Source of the DNA: CBDDDW01 sp965226805
GTDB taxonomy: Bacteria; Chloroflexota; Dehalococcoidia; Lucifugimonadales; JAGWBF01
Length of the DNA: 64,000 nt
NCBI GenBank assembly: GCA_965226805.1
Contig: CBDDDW010000029.1
Span: forward strand, 248,001-312,000
Direction: 5' to 3'
The translations under genes and the position numbers were made by a program. Below, piece after piece: positions 50,571-60,079 of this stretch. Within the stretch, counting starts at the first letter, position 1. Each line of letters begins with the position of its first letter. The notes below the pieces were generated by a model that did no database searches, was not told where the DNA came from, and was given only the letters and a program-made list of their open reading frames with translations.

Positions 50571-51857
50571 CTAGCCATCCTCCTCTACCCATCCGAGCTC
50601 GATAGAGCTCTTGGGACCCGCGACGACTGCCTCCAACCTCGACCTGAACTCCTCCCACACCACGTCCCCTTCCGGTCCCTGAGGCACATCTCCCGCCTCG
50701 ATCTTTGCCGTGAGCTCCCGGAGGAGTGAGCCTTCACCCGAGCCTTCGGGGATATGGAAGAAGTCTGATTCGAATTTTGGTAATTCGCCCGGCCCGAAGT
50801 ACCCCAGGTCGCGCATTTCGTAGCCCTCCAGGGCATGGGTCCCTTTACCCAGCACCTGCCCGGTCGCTGCATAGTGTTCCATGACCGGTTTCAGGCCGTA
50901 CTTTTGAACGGGGCACACCTTCATACAGACGGCGCACGCACTATAGCGGGCCAGTACGGGCCGGCAGCGCTTGGGCATCACCTTGTACTTCACGACGCCA
51001 CGCCACCAGACCCTGTCGCGCATCAATGCCCTGCCCGGGCAACGGTTCACGCACACCTGACAGACGGCACAGAAGGCGTTGACGCCGTAGTCCACCGGGG
51101 TGTCGTAGGTGACGGGGGCGTCGGTGGTCATGATCATGAGCCGGTGCCTCGAGCCGAAATGCGGCGACAAAAGATAGCCGCTGGCCCCAAGCTGGCCCAT
51201 GCCCGCCTGGATGAACATGGGGATCACGGGAGCGGCCGCGGCGTTGGGATAATGGACCTGGCAATAATAACCTAGGGACCGGACGTAGTCAGCCAGATCC
51301 AGCGAGGCTTGAGATTCGACCTCGTAGGCTGTGAAGACCGACTTCTCAGCTGCCGGGCTTGGAGCTGTCTGGGTATCTTCAAAGGACTGCTCGAGGGCAA
51401 GGCAGATGGCGTGGGGATAGGGCTTCACCCACTTCCTTCTGCTTACGTAGGTGTACCGGTTGTCGTAGGCTGTGAAGCCCACCATGGAAAAACCGAGCTC
51501 AAGGGCTTTGGCCTTTATCTCCTGGCTCACATCTTTGCTCGACGCCGGCTGCGTATGGGGCTCTATGTCTCCCGATTCCCTCGACGCCTTTACCAGGGGC
51601 TTTTCGGCTTTTTCGTGCTCTACGAAGGCCTCTTTCATATCGCTGACTTCCCGGAACCAGGCCATGAAAGCATAGTTCTCTACGTCATCGACTTCCAATG
51701 GGTACTGCCTGGCGTAGAACGACACCGCCTGCTGGTCTACAGCGCTGCCCGGCACAGTCTCCAGCTCCGCGGGAATCGGTATGGTGTCCGGCTCTGTCCC
51801 GGCTTTCAGACCTTTCAAGGATGGCGGGACTATAACCTCATGGCCGATCTTAAGCAC
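50571..51857 (-). CDS. Reductive-dehalogenase-like double [4Fe-4S] protein (paralogue 2)
   Basis: 428 residues beginning MLKIGHEVIVPP. Cobamide-type core with MGQLGASGYLLSPHFGSRHRLMIMTTDAPV; clusters CAVCQVCVNRCPG (about 262-274) and CAVCMKVCPVQKYG (about 305-315). No Tat signal. Closely related to paralogues 1 and 3 along the whole length, including the C-terminal GKGTHALEGYE, but with its own N-terminal linker (PLVKASRESGDIEP). A promoter at 51904-51932 and a terminator at 50505-50529 make it a single-gene unit. Expected: B12-dependent reductive dehalogenation or a related reduction in the cytoplasm. Confidence 0.82.
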   Translation of the reverse strand: MLKIGHEVIVPPSLKGLKAGTEPDTIPIPAELETVPGSAVDQQAVSFYARQYPLEVDDVENYAFMAWFREVSDMKEAFVEHEKAEKPLVKASRESGDIEPHTQPASSKDVSQEIKAKALELGFSMVGFTAYDNRYTYVSRRKWVKPYPHAICLALEQSFEDTQTAPSPAAEKSVFTAYEVESQASLDLADYVRSLGYYCQVHYPNAAAAPVIPMFIQAGMGQLGASGYLLSPHFGSRHRLMIMTTDAPVTYDTPVDYGVNAFCAVCQVCVNRCPGRALMRDRVWWRGVVKYKVMPKRCRPVLARYSACAVCMKVCPVQKYGLKPVMEHYAATGQVLGKGTHALEGYEMRDLGYFGPGELPKFESDFFHIPEGSGEGSLLRELTAKIEAGDVPQGPEGDVVWEEFRSRLEAVVAGPKSSIELGWVEEDG

Positions 51858-51903
51858 GGCGACCTCCTCCTTAGCAGGGTTGTATCCTCAGGTAGGTAGA
51901 CCA

Positions 51904-51932
51904 ACGGTACGTCGGGGTTCGCCGGTTGTCAA
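51904..51932 (-). promoter_or_regulatory. Promoter of dehalogenase-like gene 2
   Basis: TTGACA (51927-51932), 17-base spacer, TACCGT (51904-51909), 46 bases before the start at 51857. The -10 box is weaker than in the other two. Confidence 0.5.
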
Positions 51933-52184
51933 GAAAACCCGTCAAACAAAGCGTCGGCCCTGAAGGCTTCCAGGCTTATACTGAAACGCATATTGAAGGC
52001 GCCGCGACTCCTGGTGTGTCATGTGGATTCGCCTAGCCGAGTATGCTATGCTCTGGCTCAATACAGACCGTTGTATCTACCTCAGTTTAATCCCTTCCGA
52101 CACCTCTTGTGGGTGAATCTTGTCATCCTGGCAACGGTCTTAGTCCACACCAATGGCGAACGCGATTTGTTAGGGACCTAGCCA
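51933..52184. other. Intergenic region between divergent genes
   Basis: Upstream of the ABC transporter operon; a TATACT at about 51980 could be its -10, but no good -35 was seen. Confidence 0.3.
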
Positions 52185-53135
52185 ATGCGGGCATATATCC
52201 TTAAACGGGCGCTACTGGTGCTGCCGACGCTGGTCGGGGTTTCGATCGTTGTATTTTTCGCAGTGAACTCCACACCAAGTAATGCGGTTGACCTCATCCT
52301 TGGGGTAGAGGTGACGGAGGAGGACAGACAAGAGCGATTTGAGAGGTTGGGCCTGGACGATCCGGCCGTGGTCCGATACTTCAAATGGCTGTACGGCATT
52401 TTCAAAGGCGACTTTGGCGAATCCTGGCTGAGGGGCCGTCCAGTCTTGGACCTCATTCTTGACACCTTTACCAATACGGCGTATTTGACCCTGACCAGCC
52501 TGGCCATTGTGGTGATCGTGGGGATCGGCGTTGGCACCTTGGCCGGTCTCTATCCGAACTCCCTGATAGATCGGACCGTGATGATTTTCGCACTGATGGG
52601 AGTCAGCCTCCCGGTTTTCTGGTTCGGGATTATTCTTGTCTGGCTGTTTGCGGTCCAGCTGGACATGCTTCCGCCGGCGGGCAGGGTATCCCCTACCGGG
52701 GGCGGTGACTTCGTTGACATTCTCCGCCACCTGGCTCTACCTGCGGTCACTCTGGCGACGCCCAACGTGGCGATAGTCGCCCGGCTCATGCGCTCCTCGA
52801 TGCTGGAGGTGATGGGGGCCGAGTTCATACGCACCGCGCGCTCGAAGGGGCTCTCGGAGACTCGAGTGGTGGCCACTCACGTCATGAAGAACGCCCTGAT
52901 CCCTGTTATCACCGTCCTCGGTTTTCAGCTTGGCCTGCTGCTGAGCGGTTCTGTGATTGTTGAATCCGTCTTTGGTTGGCCGGGCATTGGCAGGCTGATG
53001 CTAGATGCTGTCCTGACTCGTGATTTCCCTCTGGTCCAGGGGATTACGGTGTATCTCGCCGCCATTTTTCTCTTAGCCAATCTTCTTGTGGACATCAGTT
53101 ACAGCTATCTGGACCCTCGTATACGGCAAACGTGA
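52185..53135 (+). CDS. Peptide/opine/nickel-type ABC transporter permease (DppB-like)
   Basis: 316 residues, six membrane segments: YILKRALLVLPTLVGVSIVVFF at the start, then about 95-120, 130-155, 175-200 and two late. The EAA loop reads EFIRTARSKGLSETRVVATHVMKNALIPV. First part of the transmembrane channel, paired with the next gene. The N-terminal family signature is intact. ATG start at 52185. Confidence 0.92.
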   Translation: MRAYILKRALLVLPTLVGVSIVVFFAVNSTPSNAVDLILGVEVTEEDRQERFERLGLDDPAVVRYFKWLYGIFKGDFGESWLRGRPVLDLILDTFTNTAYLTLTSLAIVVIVGIGVGTLAGLYPNSLIDRTVMIFALMGVSLPVFWFGIILVWLFAVQLDMLPPAGRVSPTGGGDFVDILRHLALPAVTLATPNVAIVARLMRSSMLEVMGAEFIRTARSKGLSETRVVATHVMKNALIPVITVLGFQLGLLLSGSVIVESVFGWPGIGRLMLDAVLTRDFPLVQGITVYLAAIFLLANLLVDISYSYLDPRIRQT

Positions 53136-53171
53136 GGCAAGTGCGGCGTCGCTTATAAGTAAGGGGGAGGG

Positions 53172-54080
53172 TTGATCAAAGAGGTCAGTCAGCCGGCTCG
53201 CTTATTCCAGGGGGTCCGGAGCGTCACAAGACGTGTGTGGCGGTCCCATATCGCCCGCACCCTCACACGCAGACAGACTCCTATATGGGGCGCCGTAATC
53301 CTCATCGCGGTGGTCCTGGGGGCTGTGCTGGCTCCCGTCCTGCCCATCAAAGACCCCAACGCCGTAAAACCGGCAGACCGGCTACAGTCGTGGTTTGAAT
53401 CCGCTGAACATCCCCTTGGGACCGACGACCTGGGCAGGGACCTCCTGTCCCGGCTGATCTGGGGGGCCAGGTCTTCGCTGGTCGCGGGCGTACTGTCGGC
53501 CGTGTTTTCAATGGTGGGCGGGGTGGCCATCGGTATGATTTCCGGCTTTAAGGGGGGTAAGGTCGACCTGGTCACAATGCGGTTGTTGGACATCCTTATA
53601 GCTTTCCCGTTGCTTATCCTTGCTATGACCATCATGGCAGCGCTGGGACCAGGGCTGCGTAACGCAATGATAGCCATTGCGATAGTCGGGCTCCCTTTGT
53701 ATGCACGGGTGATCCGGGGGACCACTCTCGCCTTGAAGGAAGGGGCATATGTGGAGGCTGCACGCAGTATCGGCGCCGGCGACGCAAGGATCATGATCCA
53801 CCACATCCTGCCGAACACCGCGGCTGCGATAATCGTGCTTTTCACGTTAGACATCGGGACGAAGATCGTTCTGACGTCCGGGCTGAGCTTCCTGGGGCTC
53901 GGAAGCCAGCCACCCACCGCGGACTGGGGCGCCATGGTAGCGCTGGGGAGGCCCCTCATTACCACAGCGCCCCTGGTTTCGTCGCTGCCCGGCGTAGCAA
54001 TAATGATCGTGGTACTGTCGTTCAACCTGCTGGGGGATGGTCTTCGGGACGCCCTTGACCCGAGACTTAAAGGCACGTAG
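53172..54080 (+). CDS. Peptide/opine/nickel-type ABC transporter permease (DppC-like)
   Basis: 302 residues. N-terminal OppC_N region, then HPLGTDDLGRDLLSRLIWGARSSL, the DppC signature, and the EAA loop YVEAARSIGAGDARIMIHHILPNT. The annotated start is TTG 53172, very close to GGGGGAGGG; a slightly later start is possible. Follows DppB by 36 bases. No ATPase gene follows, so the ATP-binding subunits must be encoded elsewhere. Confidence 0.92.
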   Translation: MIKEVSQPARLFQGVRSVTRRVWRSHIARTLTRRQTPIWGAVILIAVVLGAVLAPVLPIKDPNAVKPADRLQSWFESAEHPLGTDDLGRDLLSRLIWGARSSLVAGVLSAVFSMVGGVAIGMISGFKGGKVDLVTMRLLDILIAFPLLILAMTIMAALGPGLRNAMIAIAIVGLPLYARVIRGTTLALKEGAYVEAARSIGAGDARIMIHHILPNTAAAIIVLFTLDIGTKIVLTSGLSFLGLGSQPPTADWGAMVALGRPLITTAPLVSSLPGVAIMIVVLSFNLLGDGLRDALDPRLKGT

Positions 54081-54208
54081 TCTCCAGAAGTAGTATCTTG
54101 CGTTCCAGGTTTCTGCACTGAGATCGACTGAGAATCAGCCAACGGCCGGTTGATACGCAAATCTGGATCCGCAGCGCAATTATGAAAAAACAGGAGGAGT
54201 GAATAGGC

Positions 54209-55351
54209 ATGGAATACAAAGTCGTCTCCGCGGACTCCCATGTGGACATGACGTGGTTGCCTGGTGATCTCTTCGAATCCCAGGCGCCTAATAAGTGGAA
54301 GGATCTGGTGCCTAAGGTAGTGGAGACTCCTGAGGGGCCCCGCTGGGTGGCGGAAGAGAAAATATTAGGCGTGGTAGGTGGCCTGGGACACGGATTCAGC
54401 CCTCCCAACCGGGGGGTGTCAAAACAGGCGGATCGGATGCTGGACACCGGGTTTTACGCCGATGGCGCCAACGGGCACCCCCACCCGACGACTCCTGAAC
54501 TTCGCCTAAAGGATATGGAGCTAGACGGTATAGACGCCGAGGTGGTCTACGGCATTCTGGCGACAGGGCTTCGATTGGAAAACCGTGAGCTCGTTTCTGT
54601 GGTGTACCAAATCTACAACGACTGGATCGCCGACTTCTGCAAAACCCATCCCGGACGCTGGGCGGGTCTGGCCTGCCTACCCAACCACGATGCCGAGGCA
54701 GCCGCCAGAGAGGTCCATCGAGCCGCCGAACTCGACCTCCGGGGCGCCGATTTCGACGTTGTTACCGCCAGCAAAGAACTTTGGGACAGGGACTGGGATC
54801 CATTGTGGGCTGCATTGGAGGAGACGAGTATGCCCGTCTCCTTCCATGTAACAGGTCCTCGAGGGTTTCCCATCAGACCTTCAACGGGTGACGACTGGGC
54901 AGACGCCGTTTACAAGGGGATTCATATGACCGTCTTTCAGATGGGGGCCGCTGAAACCTTGAGTTCCATAGTCTTCTCCGGCGCCCTGGACCGGTATCCC
55001 GGCTTGAAGTTTGTGTTGGGTGAATCGGGTGCAGGGTGGCTTCCCTATGTTCTGGAGCGCATGGATAGAGAGCATGAAGACCGCTTTCGTCAACAACTCG
55101 GTCTGACCATGGAACCCAGCGACTTCTGGCGACGTCAGGGGCACACCACATTCCAGACGGAGACATCCGGTCCTCGCATGGTGGAGATGATCGGGGAGGA
55201 CAACATCCTGTGGGGCTCTGATTACCCCCATCCTGATGGAGTCTGGCCCGGTTCCCAAGAAGCGATTCAGCGGGATATGGGCCACTTGGACGAGAGGGTG
55301 CGCCGTAAGATCACCTGTGAGAATACCGTGGCCCTCTACGGATTCAAGTAG
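54209..55351 (+). CDS. Amidohydrolase (amidohydro_2, decarboxylase/hydrolase type)
   Basis: 380 residues; AGGAGG upstream of the ATG. The TIM barrel begins SADSHVD with the metal-site DxH. SFHVTG carries another His and ILWGSDYPHPDG the final Asp. Members hydrolyse or decarboxylate aromatic and amide acids. Situated behind the permease genes and convergent with the binding-protein gene, so substrate uptake and cleavage may be linked. The stretch GRWAGLACLPNHDAEAAAREVHRA is typical of SAR202-type members; substrate unknown. Confidence 0.88.
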   Translation: MEYKVVSADSHVDMTWLPGDLFESQAPNKWKDLVPKVVETPEGPRWVAEEKILGVVGGLGHGFSPPNRGVSKQADRMLDTGFYADGANGHPHPTTPELRLKDMELDGIDAEVVYGILATGLRLENRELVSVVYQIYNDWIADFCKTHPGRWAGLACLPNHDAEAAAREVHRAAELDLRGADFDVVTASKELWDRDWDPLWAALEETSMPVSFHVTGPRGFPIRPSTGDDWADAVYKGIHMTVFQMGAAETLSSIVFSGALDRYPGLKFVLGESGAGWLPYVLERMDREHEDRFRQQLGLTMEPSDFWRRQGHTTFQTETSGPRMVEMIGEDNILWGSDYPHPDGVWPGSQEAIQRDMGHLDERVRRKITCENTVALYGFK

Positions 55352-55432
55352 CATCTGTCAGGTGAAAGAGCCCGAGAACCATTGCGGGTTGGGCAGCACT
55401 GAGTCGTGATGTTTAGCGTCTGAGAAAAGAAA

Positions 55433-55468
55433 TTGTCGGCGGATGAGATCAGTCTCATCCGCCGACAA
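55433..55468. terminator. Bidirectional terminator between convergent genes
   Basis: Perfect 16-bp arms, TTGTCGGCGGATGAGA and its complement, loop TCAG. On the minus strand a T-rich TTTCTTTTCTC follows, fitting the binding-protein gene; the plus side is weaker. Confidence 0.8.
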
Positions 55469-55498
55469 TCTGTGGGCGTAATCGGGCGGTTAGAGCGC

Positions 55499-57142
55499 CT
55501 ACTCTATGTGGGCCGTGGCCCGGAAGTCGTGCTCCCCGTTGGGCAGGTGAGTGTAGCCGTTCGTGTTGATATCGGTCACTACCACGTCCTTAATGTGCCC
55601 AATAATCAACGAGGCCACGTCCTCCGCCAGATGCTCTTGCACCTTCTTGTATATCTCTACTCTCTTGGCTGAGTCAAACTCCTGCAGCCCCTCATCCGTC
55701 AGCCGGTCCACCTCTGCGCTCTCGTAGCCGGCGAAGTTGGCCACACCTGAAGGCTTGGTATGCCAGAAGAGGCGAGTATCGTTGTCGGGCTCCGCCATTC
55801 TGACGAAGAAGTTGCTGTACAGAGTATCGAAGTCGCCCTTGCCGCGCCGGTCCCTCCATGTTGGAAAGTCAACCAACTGAATATCGAGGGTGATCCCCAC
55901 ATCCGCCACATTGGACTGGATGAATGTAGTAACCCTCTGGGGCGCGAGGTAACCCTGGGCGCTGCTTGGCGAGACCATGTTTATGCTCAGACCACTCCCG
56001 TACCCGGCATCCTCGAGAAGGCTTTTTGCTTTATCGGGGTTGTAAGGATAGGTCATAACGTTGGCATTATAGAAAGGAGACGAGGGCAGGGTGAAGTTGG
56101 TGCCCGCGATGCCGATGCCTCCCCAAAGATCGTTCCTGATGGTTTCCTTATCGATCGCGTAGGAAATTGCCTGGCGCACGCGGGTGTCGGAGAGGGCGGC
56201 ATGGCTAAAGTTCATGTCTATCGAAGAGACGTGCCTGACAACGAACTCCAACACCTTGAAGTCGGGATCGGCTCTAAAGCCCGGGAGCCGGTCCGGATCA
56301 AGGTCCCGCGCTACGTGGACGGTCCCTGTCTGCAGCGCGGCGGCCCGGCTCTCGGCCTCGGGGATGATCTGGAAGACGAGCTCGTCTACTCTGGGAAGGC
56401 CCTGTTCCCAGTAGTCTCGGTTCCTCGCCATCGCGACCTTCTCGCCCGGGTCCCAGCTTACCAGGGTGAAGGGTCCAGCGCCGCTGGGATTGTTCTTGAA
56501 CTCCTCCCTGTGCTCCATCACCGCAGTAGGACTTACCGGGGCGCCGTGGACGCCCGCCATATAGCGAAGGTATGAAGCGGCAGGTTTAGTCGTTGTCACA
56601 CGGAAGGTGTCCTCGTCCACAGCTTCCACTGTGCCTGTGTCCTGCAGGAAGAACCTGGTAGCGCCGAAGCTGCCGAGCTTGAAGTACTCGTTCTCGTTAT
56701 CCGTTCCCCGCACGAGGGAGAATCGCGCAGCCTCCGCGTTGAAATCCGTTCCATCGTGGAATTTGATGCCTTTTCGCAGCTCAAAAGTGTAGGTTACGTT
56801 ATCGGAAGCCAGGCTCCACTCCGTGGCGAGCCTTGGGGCTATGTCGCTGTTTGGGTCTTCACCCAACAGTGGATCGAAAAGCTGTTTCATGACGCTCCGC
56901 CCAAGGGCGCTACCCGCCTCGGCGGGGTCGAGGGAGATGATATCCGAGCTCATGGCGACAACTAGGGTCCCGCGCGACGGTTCTGGGGTCGGAGTCGGAG
57001 TGTTGGTCGGCGTGGGTGTGGCCAAAGGCACCGTCGGAAGTCGGGTTGGGGTCGGATCGTCCCCGCACGCGACCGCTGCTATGAGCAGCACCAGCATGGG
57101 TAGCAACACGAGCGCTCTTGGACCAGTGATCCACCTAAACAT
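55499..57142 (-). CDS. Substrate-binding lipoprotein of a peptide-type ABC transporter (SBP_bac_5)
   Basis: 547 residues. Lipobox LLIAAVACG, then a TP linker (ATPTPTNTPTPTPEPS), then SBP_bac_5 from about 58: LVVAMSSDIISLDP, DVTYTFELRKGIKFHDG-like, FSHAALSDTRVRQAISYAIDKE. Captures the solute outside and delivers it to the permease pair at 52185-54080. Promoter at 57181-57210. Convergent with the amidohydrolase. Confidence 0.92.
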   Translation of the reverse strand: MFRWITGPRALVLLPMLVLLIAAVACGDDPTPTRLPTVPLATPTPTNTPTPTPEPSRGTLVVAMSSDIISLDPAEAGSALGRSVMKQLFDPLLGEDPNSDIAPRLATEWSLASDNVTYTFELRKGIKFHDGTDFNAEAARFSLVRGTDNENEYFKLGSFGATRFFLQDTGTVEAVDEDTFRVTTTKPAASYLRYMAGVHGAPVSPTAVMEHREEFKNNPSGAGPFTLVSWDPGEKVAMARNRDYWEQGLPRVDELVFQIIPEAESRAAALQTGTVHVARDLDPDRLPGFRADPDFKVLEFVVRHVSSIDMNFSHAALSDTRVRQAISYAIDKETIRNDLWGGIGIAGTNFTLPSSPFYNANVMTYPYNPDKAKSLLEDAGYGSGLSINMVSPSSAQGYLAPQRVTTFIQSNVADVGITLDIQLVDFPTWRDRRGKGDFDTLYSNFFVRMAEPDNDTRLFWHTKPSGVANFAGYESAEVDRLTDEGLQEFDSAKRVEIYKKVQEHLAEDVASLIIGHIKDVVVTDINTNGYTHLPNGEHDFRATAHIE

Positions 57143-57180
57143 AGCCTTCTTCCCTCCTGACCAGGTATTCGTCCGCAGTC

Positions 57181-57210
57181 AGTGTAGTCGTACCGAAAGG
57201 CCAGTGTCAA
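57181..57210 (-). promoter_or_regulatory. Promoter of the binding-protein gene
   Basis: TTGACA (57205-57210), 18-base spacer, TACACT (57181-57186), 39 bases before the start at 57142. Confidence 0.6.
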
Positions 57211-57220
57211 GCACTGTTAC

Positions 57221-58228
57221 CTACAGATTGAACTGAGGCTCGATGTAATCCTTCTCCTTGATGTAGACCTGGAGACGGCTGCGCTGCTGGTCGACGATGG
57301 CGATCCTCCCTTCCAGGTCAACCTCTATCGCTACGGGATAGCAGAACCCCCATTCCGGCTCCAGGCTGTAGGCCCGATTCCGCGCCTTTCGGTAGTCGGG
57401 ACCTGCGTCGAGCAACTGCTGTCCCCACTTAGAGGGCTGCCGTGCGTCCCCTCTAAAGGTGGTCAGATAGAGTCCATCGGGCCCGTAGGCATGGACCGCG
57501 TCGGCGACCCAGTCCACCACGTACACGTCACCCTCTTCGTCAACGGCCACACCAGTTGGCCTGCGCAGTTCCCCTTGGCCGCTGCCTGGGGCGCCGAAGC
57601 TCATGAGGTATTGGCCGTCGGGAGTAAACTTCTGCACCCGGCTGTTGTGCCAGTCGGCGACATACACACTCCCCTGAGCGTCGATCGTGATGCCCCAGGG
57701 CATATCGAATTCCCCGTCGCTGCTGCCGCCGCTGCCCCACTTGGCCAGGAACGTCCCGTCCTTGGTAAATTTTTGAAGGCGGTTGTTGCCGCTGTCAACG
57801 ATCGATAGGCTTTCCTCTTCATCGAAGGCGAGCCCCCACGGGCGGTTCAACTCACCATCGCCGGAGCCCGGTATACCCCACTTGCATAAGAAGCTGCCGT
57901 CCTTATCAAAAACGGAGATACGGTTCAGCCATTCGTCCGCCACATAAACCTTCGAGTCTTTGTCCACGGCGATGGATGTGACGCACATGAACTCACCGTC
58001 GCCAGAGCCAAGCCTGCCGAATTCCAGGAGGTACTCTTCGGTGAATGTGCATTTGGTGACGCGTGTCCCAGCGGTCTGGGCCTGATCACCGCGACTCAGC
58101 ACATATATCTCCCCGTTCGAAGTCCCGGCCAGGTCCATCGGGCATCTGAACCCGACCCCGTTGTTCGCGGCCTGGCCGATGCTGTGACTGTAGGTATATG
58201 TGCGTCCGGAAACAGTTCTGGTGATCAT
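57221..58228 (-). CDS. NHL-repeat beta-propeller protein
   Basis: 335 residues with at least six NHL repeats: GIPGSGDGELNRPWGLAFDEEESLSIVDSGNNRLQKF, then GGSSDGEFDMPWGITIDAQGSVYVADWHNSRVQKF and so on, ending QQRSRLQVYI. A six-bladed propeller. No signal peptide, so probably cytoplasmic or exported by another route. May be a lyase or a binding scaffold; NHL proteins occur next to amide- and peptide-degrading genes in this group. ATG at 58228. Stands between the binding-protein and DUF1800 genes, all on the minus strand. Confidence 0.85.
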   Translation of the reverse strand: MITRTVSGRTYTYSHSIGQAANNGVGFRCPMDLAGTSNGEIYVLSRGDQAQTAGTRVTKCTFTEEYLLEFGRLGSGDGEFMCVTSIAVDKDSKVYVADEWLNRISVFDKDGSFLCKWGIPGSGDGELNRPWGLAFDEEESLSIVDSGNNRLQKFTKDGTFLAKWGSGGSSDGEFDMPWGITIDAQGSVYVADWHNSRVQKFTPDGQYLMSFGAPGSGQGELRRPTGVAVDEEGDVYVVDWVADAVHAYGPDGLYLTTFRGDARQPSKWGQQLLDAGPDYRKARNRAYSLEPEWGFCYPVAIEVDLEGRIAIVDQQRSRLQVYIKEKDYIEPQFNL

Positions 58229-58306
58229 GTCAGGTCGAGCCTACTCATCTGGTCAGAATTATCCGAGCCTCACAACGAACGTGGCGGCCGATTGGAGCGA
58301 GTCGGA

Positions 58307-59752
58307 TCACGCGAACTGAAATTCTCTCGTCGAGGCTATCAGGCCTAGTATCTCCGTGACTCTCTTAACTGAGCGGTCAGATTCCTCAGGCGTATTCCAG
58401 CTCATCCCCCCACCTGGTTGCACGTAGGCCAGCAGCTCACTGCGAGTCCTCTCTTTGACCTCTACCGGACCTATGAGCTCAAGGCAGGTTTCCACCAGCA
58501 TCTCGGGGGCGATGTCGCCCAGTGACCGGACCCGGTCCACTATGTCCCGCACCCCCGGCTGGCTAGCGTCACAGACCCTGTCAGCCACGAAATTGATGCG
58601 CGTGACCAGGGAGCCGCTGTCTATCCACTCCTGGCCGGTGTGCCATCCCTCCACGCTGGGTGGGTCCAGGAGCCCCTGCCCCATGTTGGTGGGCTCGCTG
58701 GCTAGGAAAATGAGGCCGGGCTTGGGTATGCCTTTGAAGTCTCCCACCAGGTTCATGGTGCCCACAACCACTTCCGCCGGGCTCTTTACCTTGGTAAAGC
58801 GTGCGTCCTTGAAGAACTCGGAGTTAAACAGGGCAGACATGGTGGCGCGCATATCGTAGCCGGAGCTTATCAGAGCATCTCCTATCATGTTGATTGCGAC
58901 AGGGTCACGGGGCGGCGTGCTTTGCCAGGCAGGCACTTGTGCCTCGTCGGCCACAAAAAAGTTGTAAAGGTGCCGTGCCAAAAACCTGGCCGTGGCAGGC
59001 TGACGTACGATTATGTCTATGATGTCGTCCCCATTGAAGCGGCCCGTGTGACCCAGGAAGGTCTTTTCGGTATCGTCGTGGTCGGCGGGCTTGTACTCAA
59101 ATTCCCATGGAAACTGGCCGTAGGGTAGTACAGGCAACTTGGGAGTGATGGTCCATCCCGTGAAGGCCCTCGAGCATTCGTAGACATCCTTCTCCGTGTA
59201 GTTGCCGACGCCCATGGAGAAGAGCTCCAGCAGCTCCCGTCCCCAGTTCTCGTTCGGGGCGTCTTTGTGGTTCTTGTGGTTGTCCAGCCAGTAGATCATG
59301 GCCGGATCCCTGGCGACTTCGCCCAGCATGTCACGGAATTTACCCAACCCGTTCCTGCGGAACATCTTGATTTGAGCAAGCATCATGTTCGAGGACTCTA
59401 CCTTGCCCTGTCCGGTGGCGAAGACTTGATGCCAGAAGAGGGCCATCTTCTCCTCCAGCGGTCGACGGGTGTTGATCATCTGATACAGGAAGTTGGCCTG
59501 GGCCGCCGGGAAGCTGCCGCCCGGGACCACTGAGGAGGGCAGGTGGCGGTAGAGGATGTCCTCGTCGGCCGGAGCAAGGCCGTATTTCTCGGGATATACC
59601 AGCTCGTCCACCGTCGCCTCGTACCCTTTAGCCACACGGTCCTCTAACTCAGCCCGCGCAGCACCAAAGCCGGCTCGCCGCATCAAATGGGCCACCAAGG
59701 CTATATCGTCCTTGTAAGTCATGCTCCCGCCCTTGCTTCCAGGAAGCTCCAT
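58307..59752 (-). CDS. DUF1800 protein
   Basis: 481 residues, all of them matching DUF1800: DIALVAHLMRRAGFGA at the start, EKMALFWHQVFATGQGKVES, GKFRDMLGEVARDPAMIYWLDN, NENWGRELLELFSMG and PPSVEGWHTGQEW. Function unknown; usually adjacent to a DUF1501 (sulfatase-like) gene, which is not seen here. The real start could be 59722 (MTYKDD); neither start has a good ribosome site. No signal peptide. Confidence 0.88.
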   Translation of the reverse strand: MELPGSKGGSMTYKDDIALVAHLMRRAGFGAARAELEDRVAKGYEATVDELVYPEKYGLAPADEDILYRHLPSSVVPGGSFPAAQANFLYQMINTRRPLEEKMALFWHQVFATGQGKVESSNMMLAQIKMFRRNGLGKFRDMLGEVARDPAMIYWLDNHKNHKDAPNENWGRELLELFSMGVGNYTEKDVYECSRAFTGWTITPKLPVLPYGQFPWEFEYKPADHDDTEKTFLGHTGRFNGDDIIDIIVRQPATARFLARHLYNFFVADEAQVPAWQSTPPRDPVAINMIGDALISSGYDMRATMSALFNSEFFKDARFTKVKSPAEVVVGTMNLVGDFKGIPKPGLIFLASEPTNMGQGLLDPPSVEGWHTGQEWIDSGSLVTRINFVADRVCDASQPGVRDIVDRVRSLGDIAPEMLVETCLELIGPVEVKERTRSELLAYVQPGGGMSWNTPEESDRSVKRVTEILGLIASTREFQFA

Positions 59753-59938
59753 GAGCCCTGGAAGCGACCTGCTATCTAATACCCGACTGCCCTATCACGA
59801 GCCGCCATATCGGTGGAAGGCAGCCGTTCCCATACCCTATATTCCCCCATCTCGCATGTCAAGCACCACGTACGATGTGGCCTCCCCCCCGGCCGCCCTC
59901 CCTGAGGGGGCCTTGCCCCAAAAAGTCGCATCCCATGC

Positions 59939-60024
59939 TGTCACCCTGAGCGCAGCGAAGGGTCTTACCTTGACCATAATGGGCCGGGGACAGATTCTTC
60001 GTCGCTTCGCTCCTCAGAATGACA
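59939..60024. repeat. TCATTCTGAG-type repeat, copy 3
   Basis: 86 bp; begins TGTCACCCTGAGCG and ends CTCAGAATGACA with AGATTCTTCG inside. Same family as 20188 and 22901, more diverged at one arm. Confidence 0.65.
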
Positions 60025-60079
60025 GTTTCAAGGCAGGGCCCCCTGAGGGAGAGGGGTGACCCAGGCCGGGGTGAGGGCC

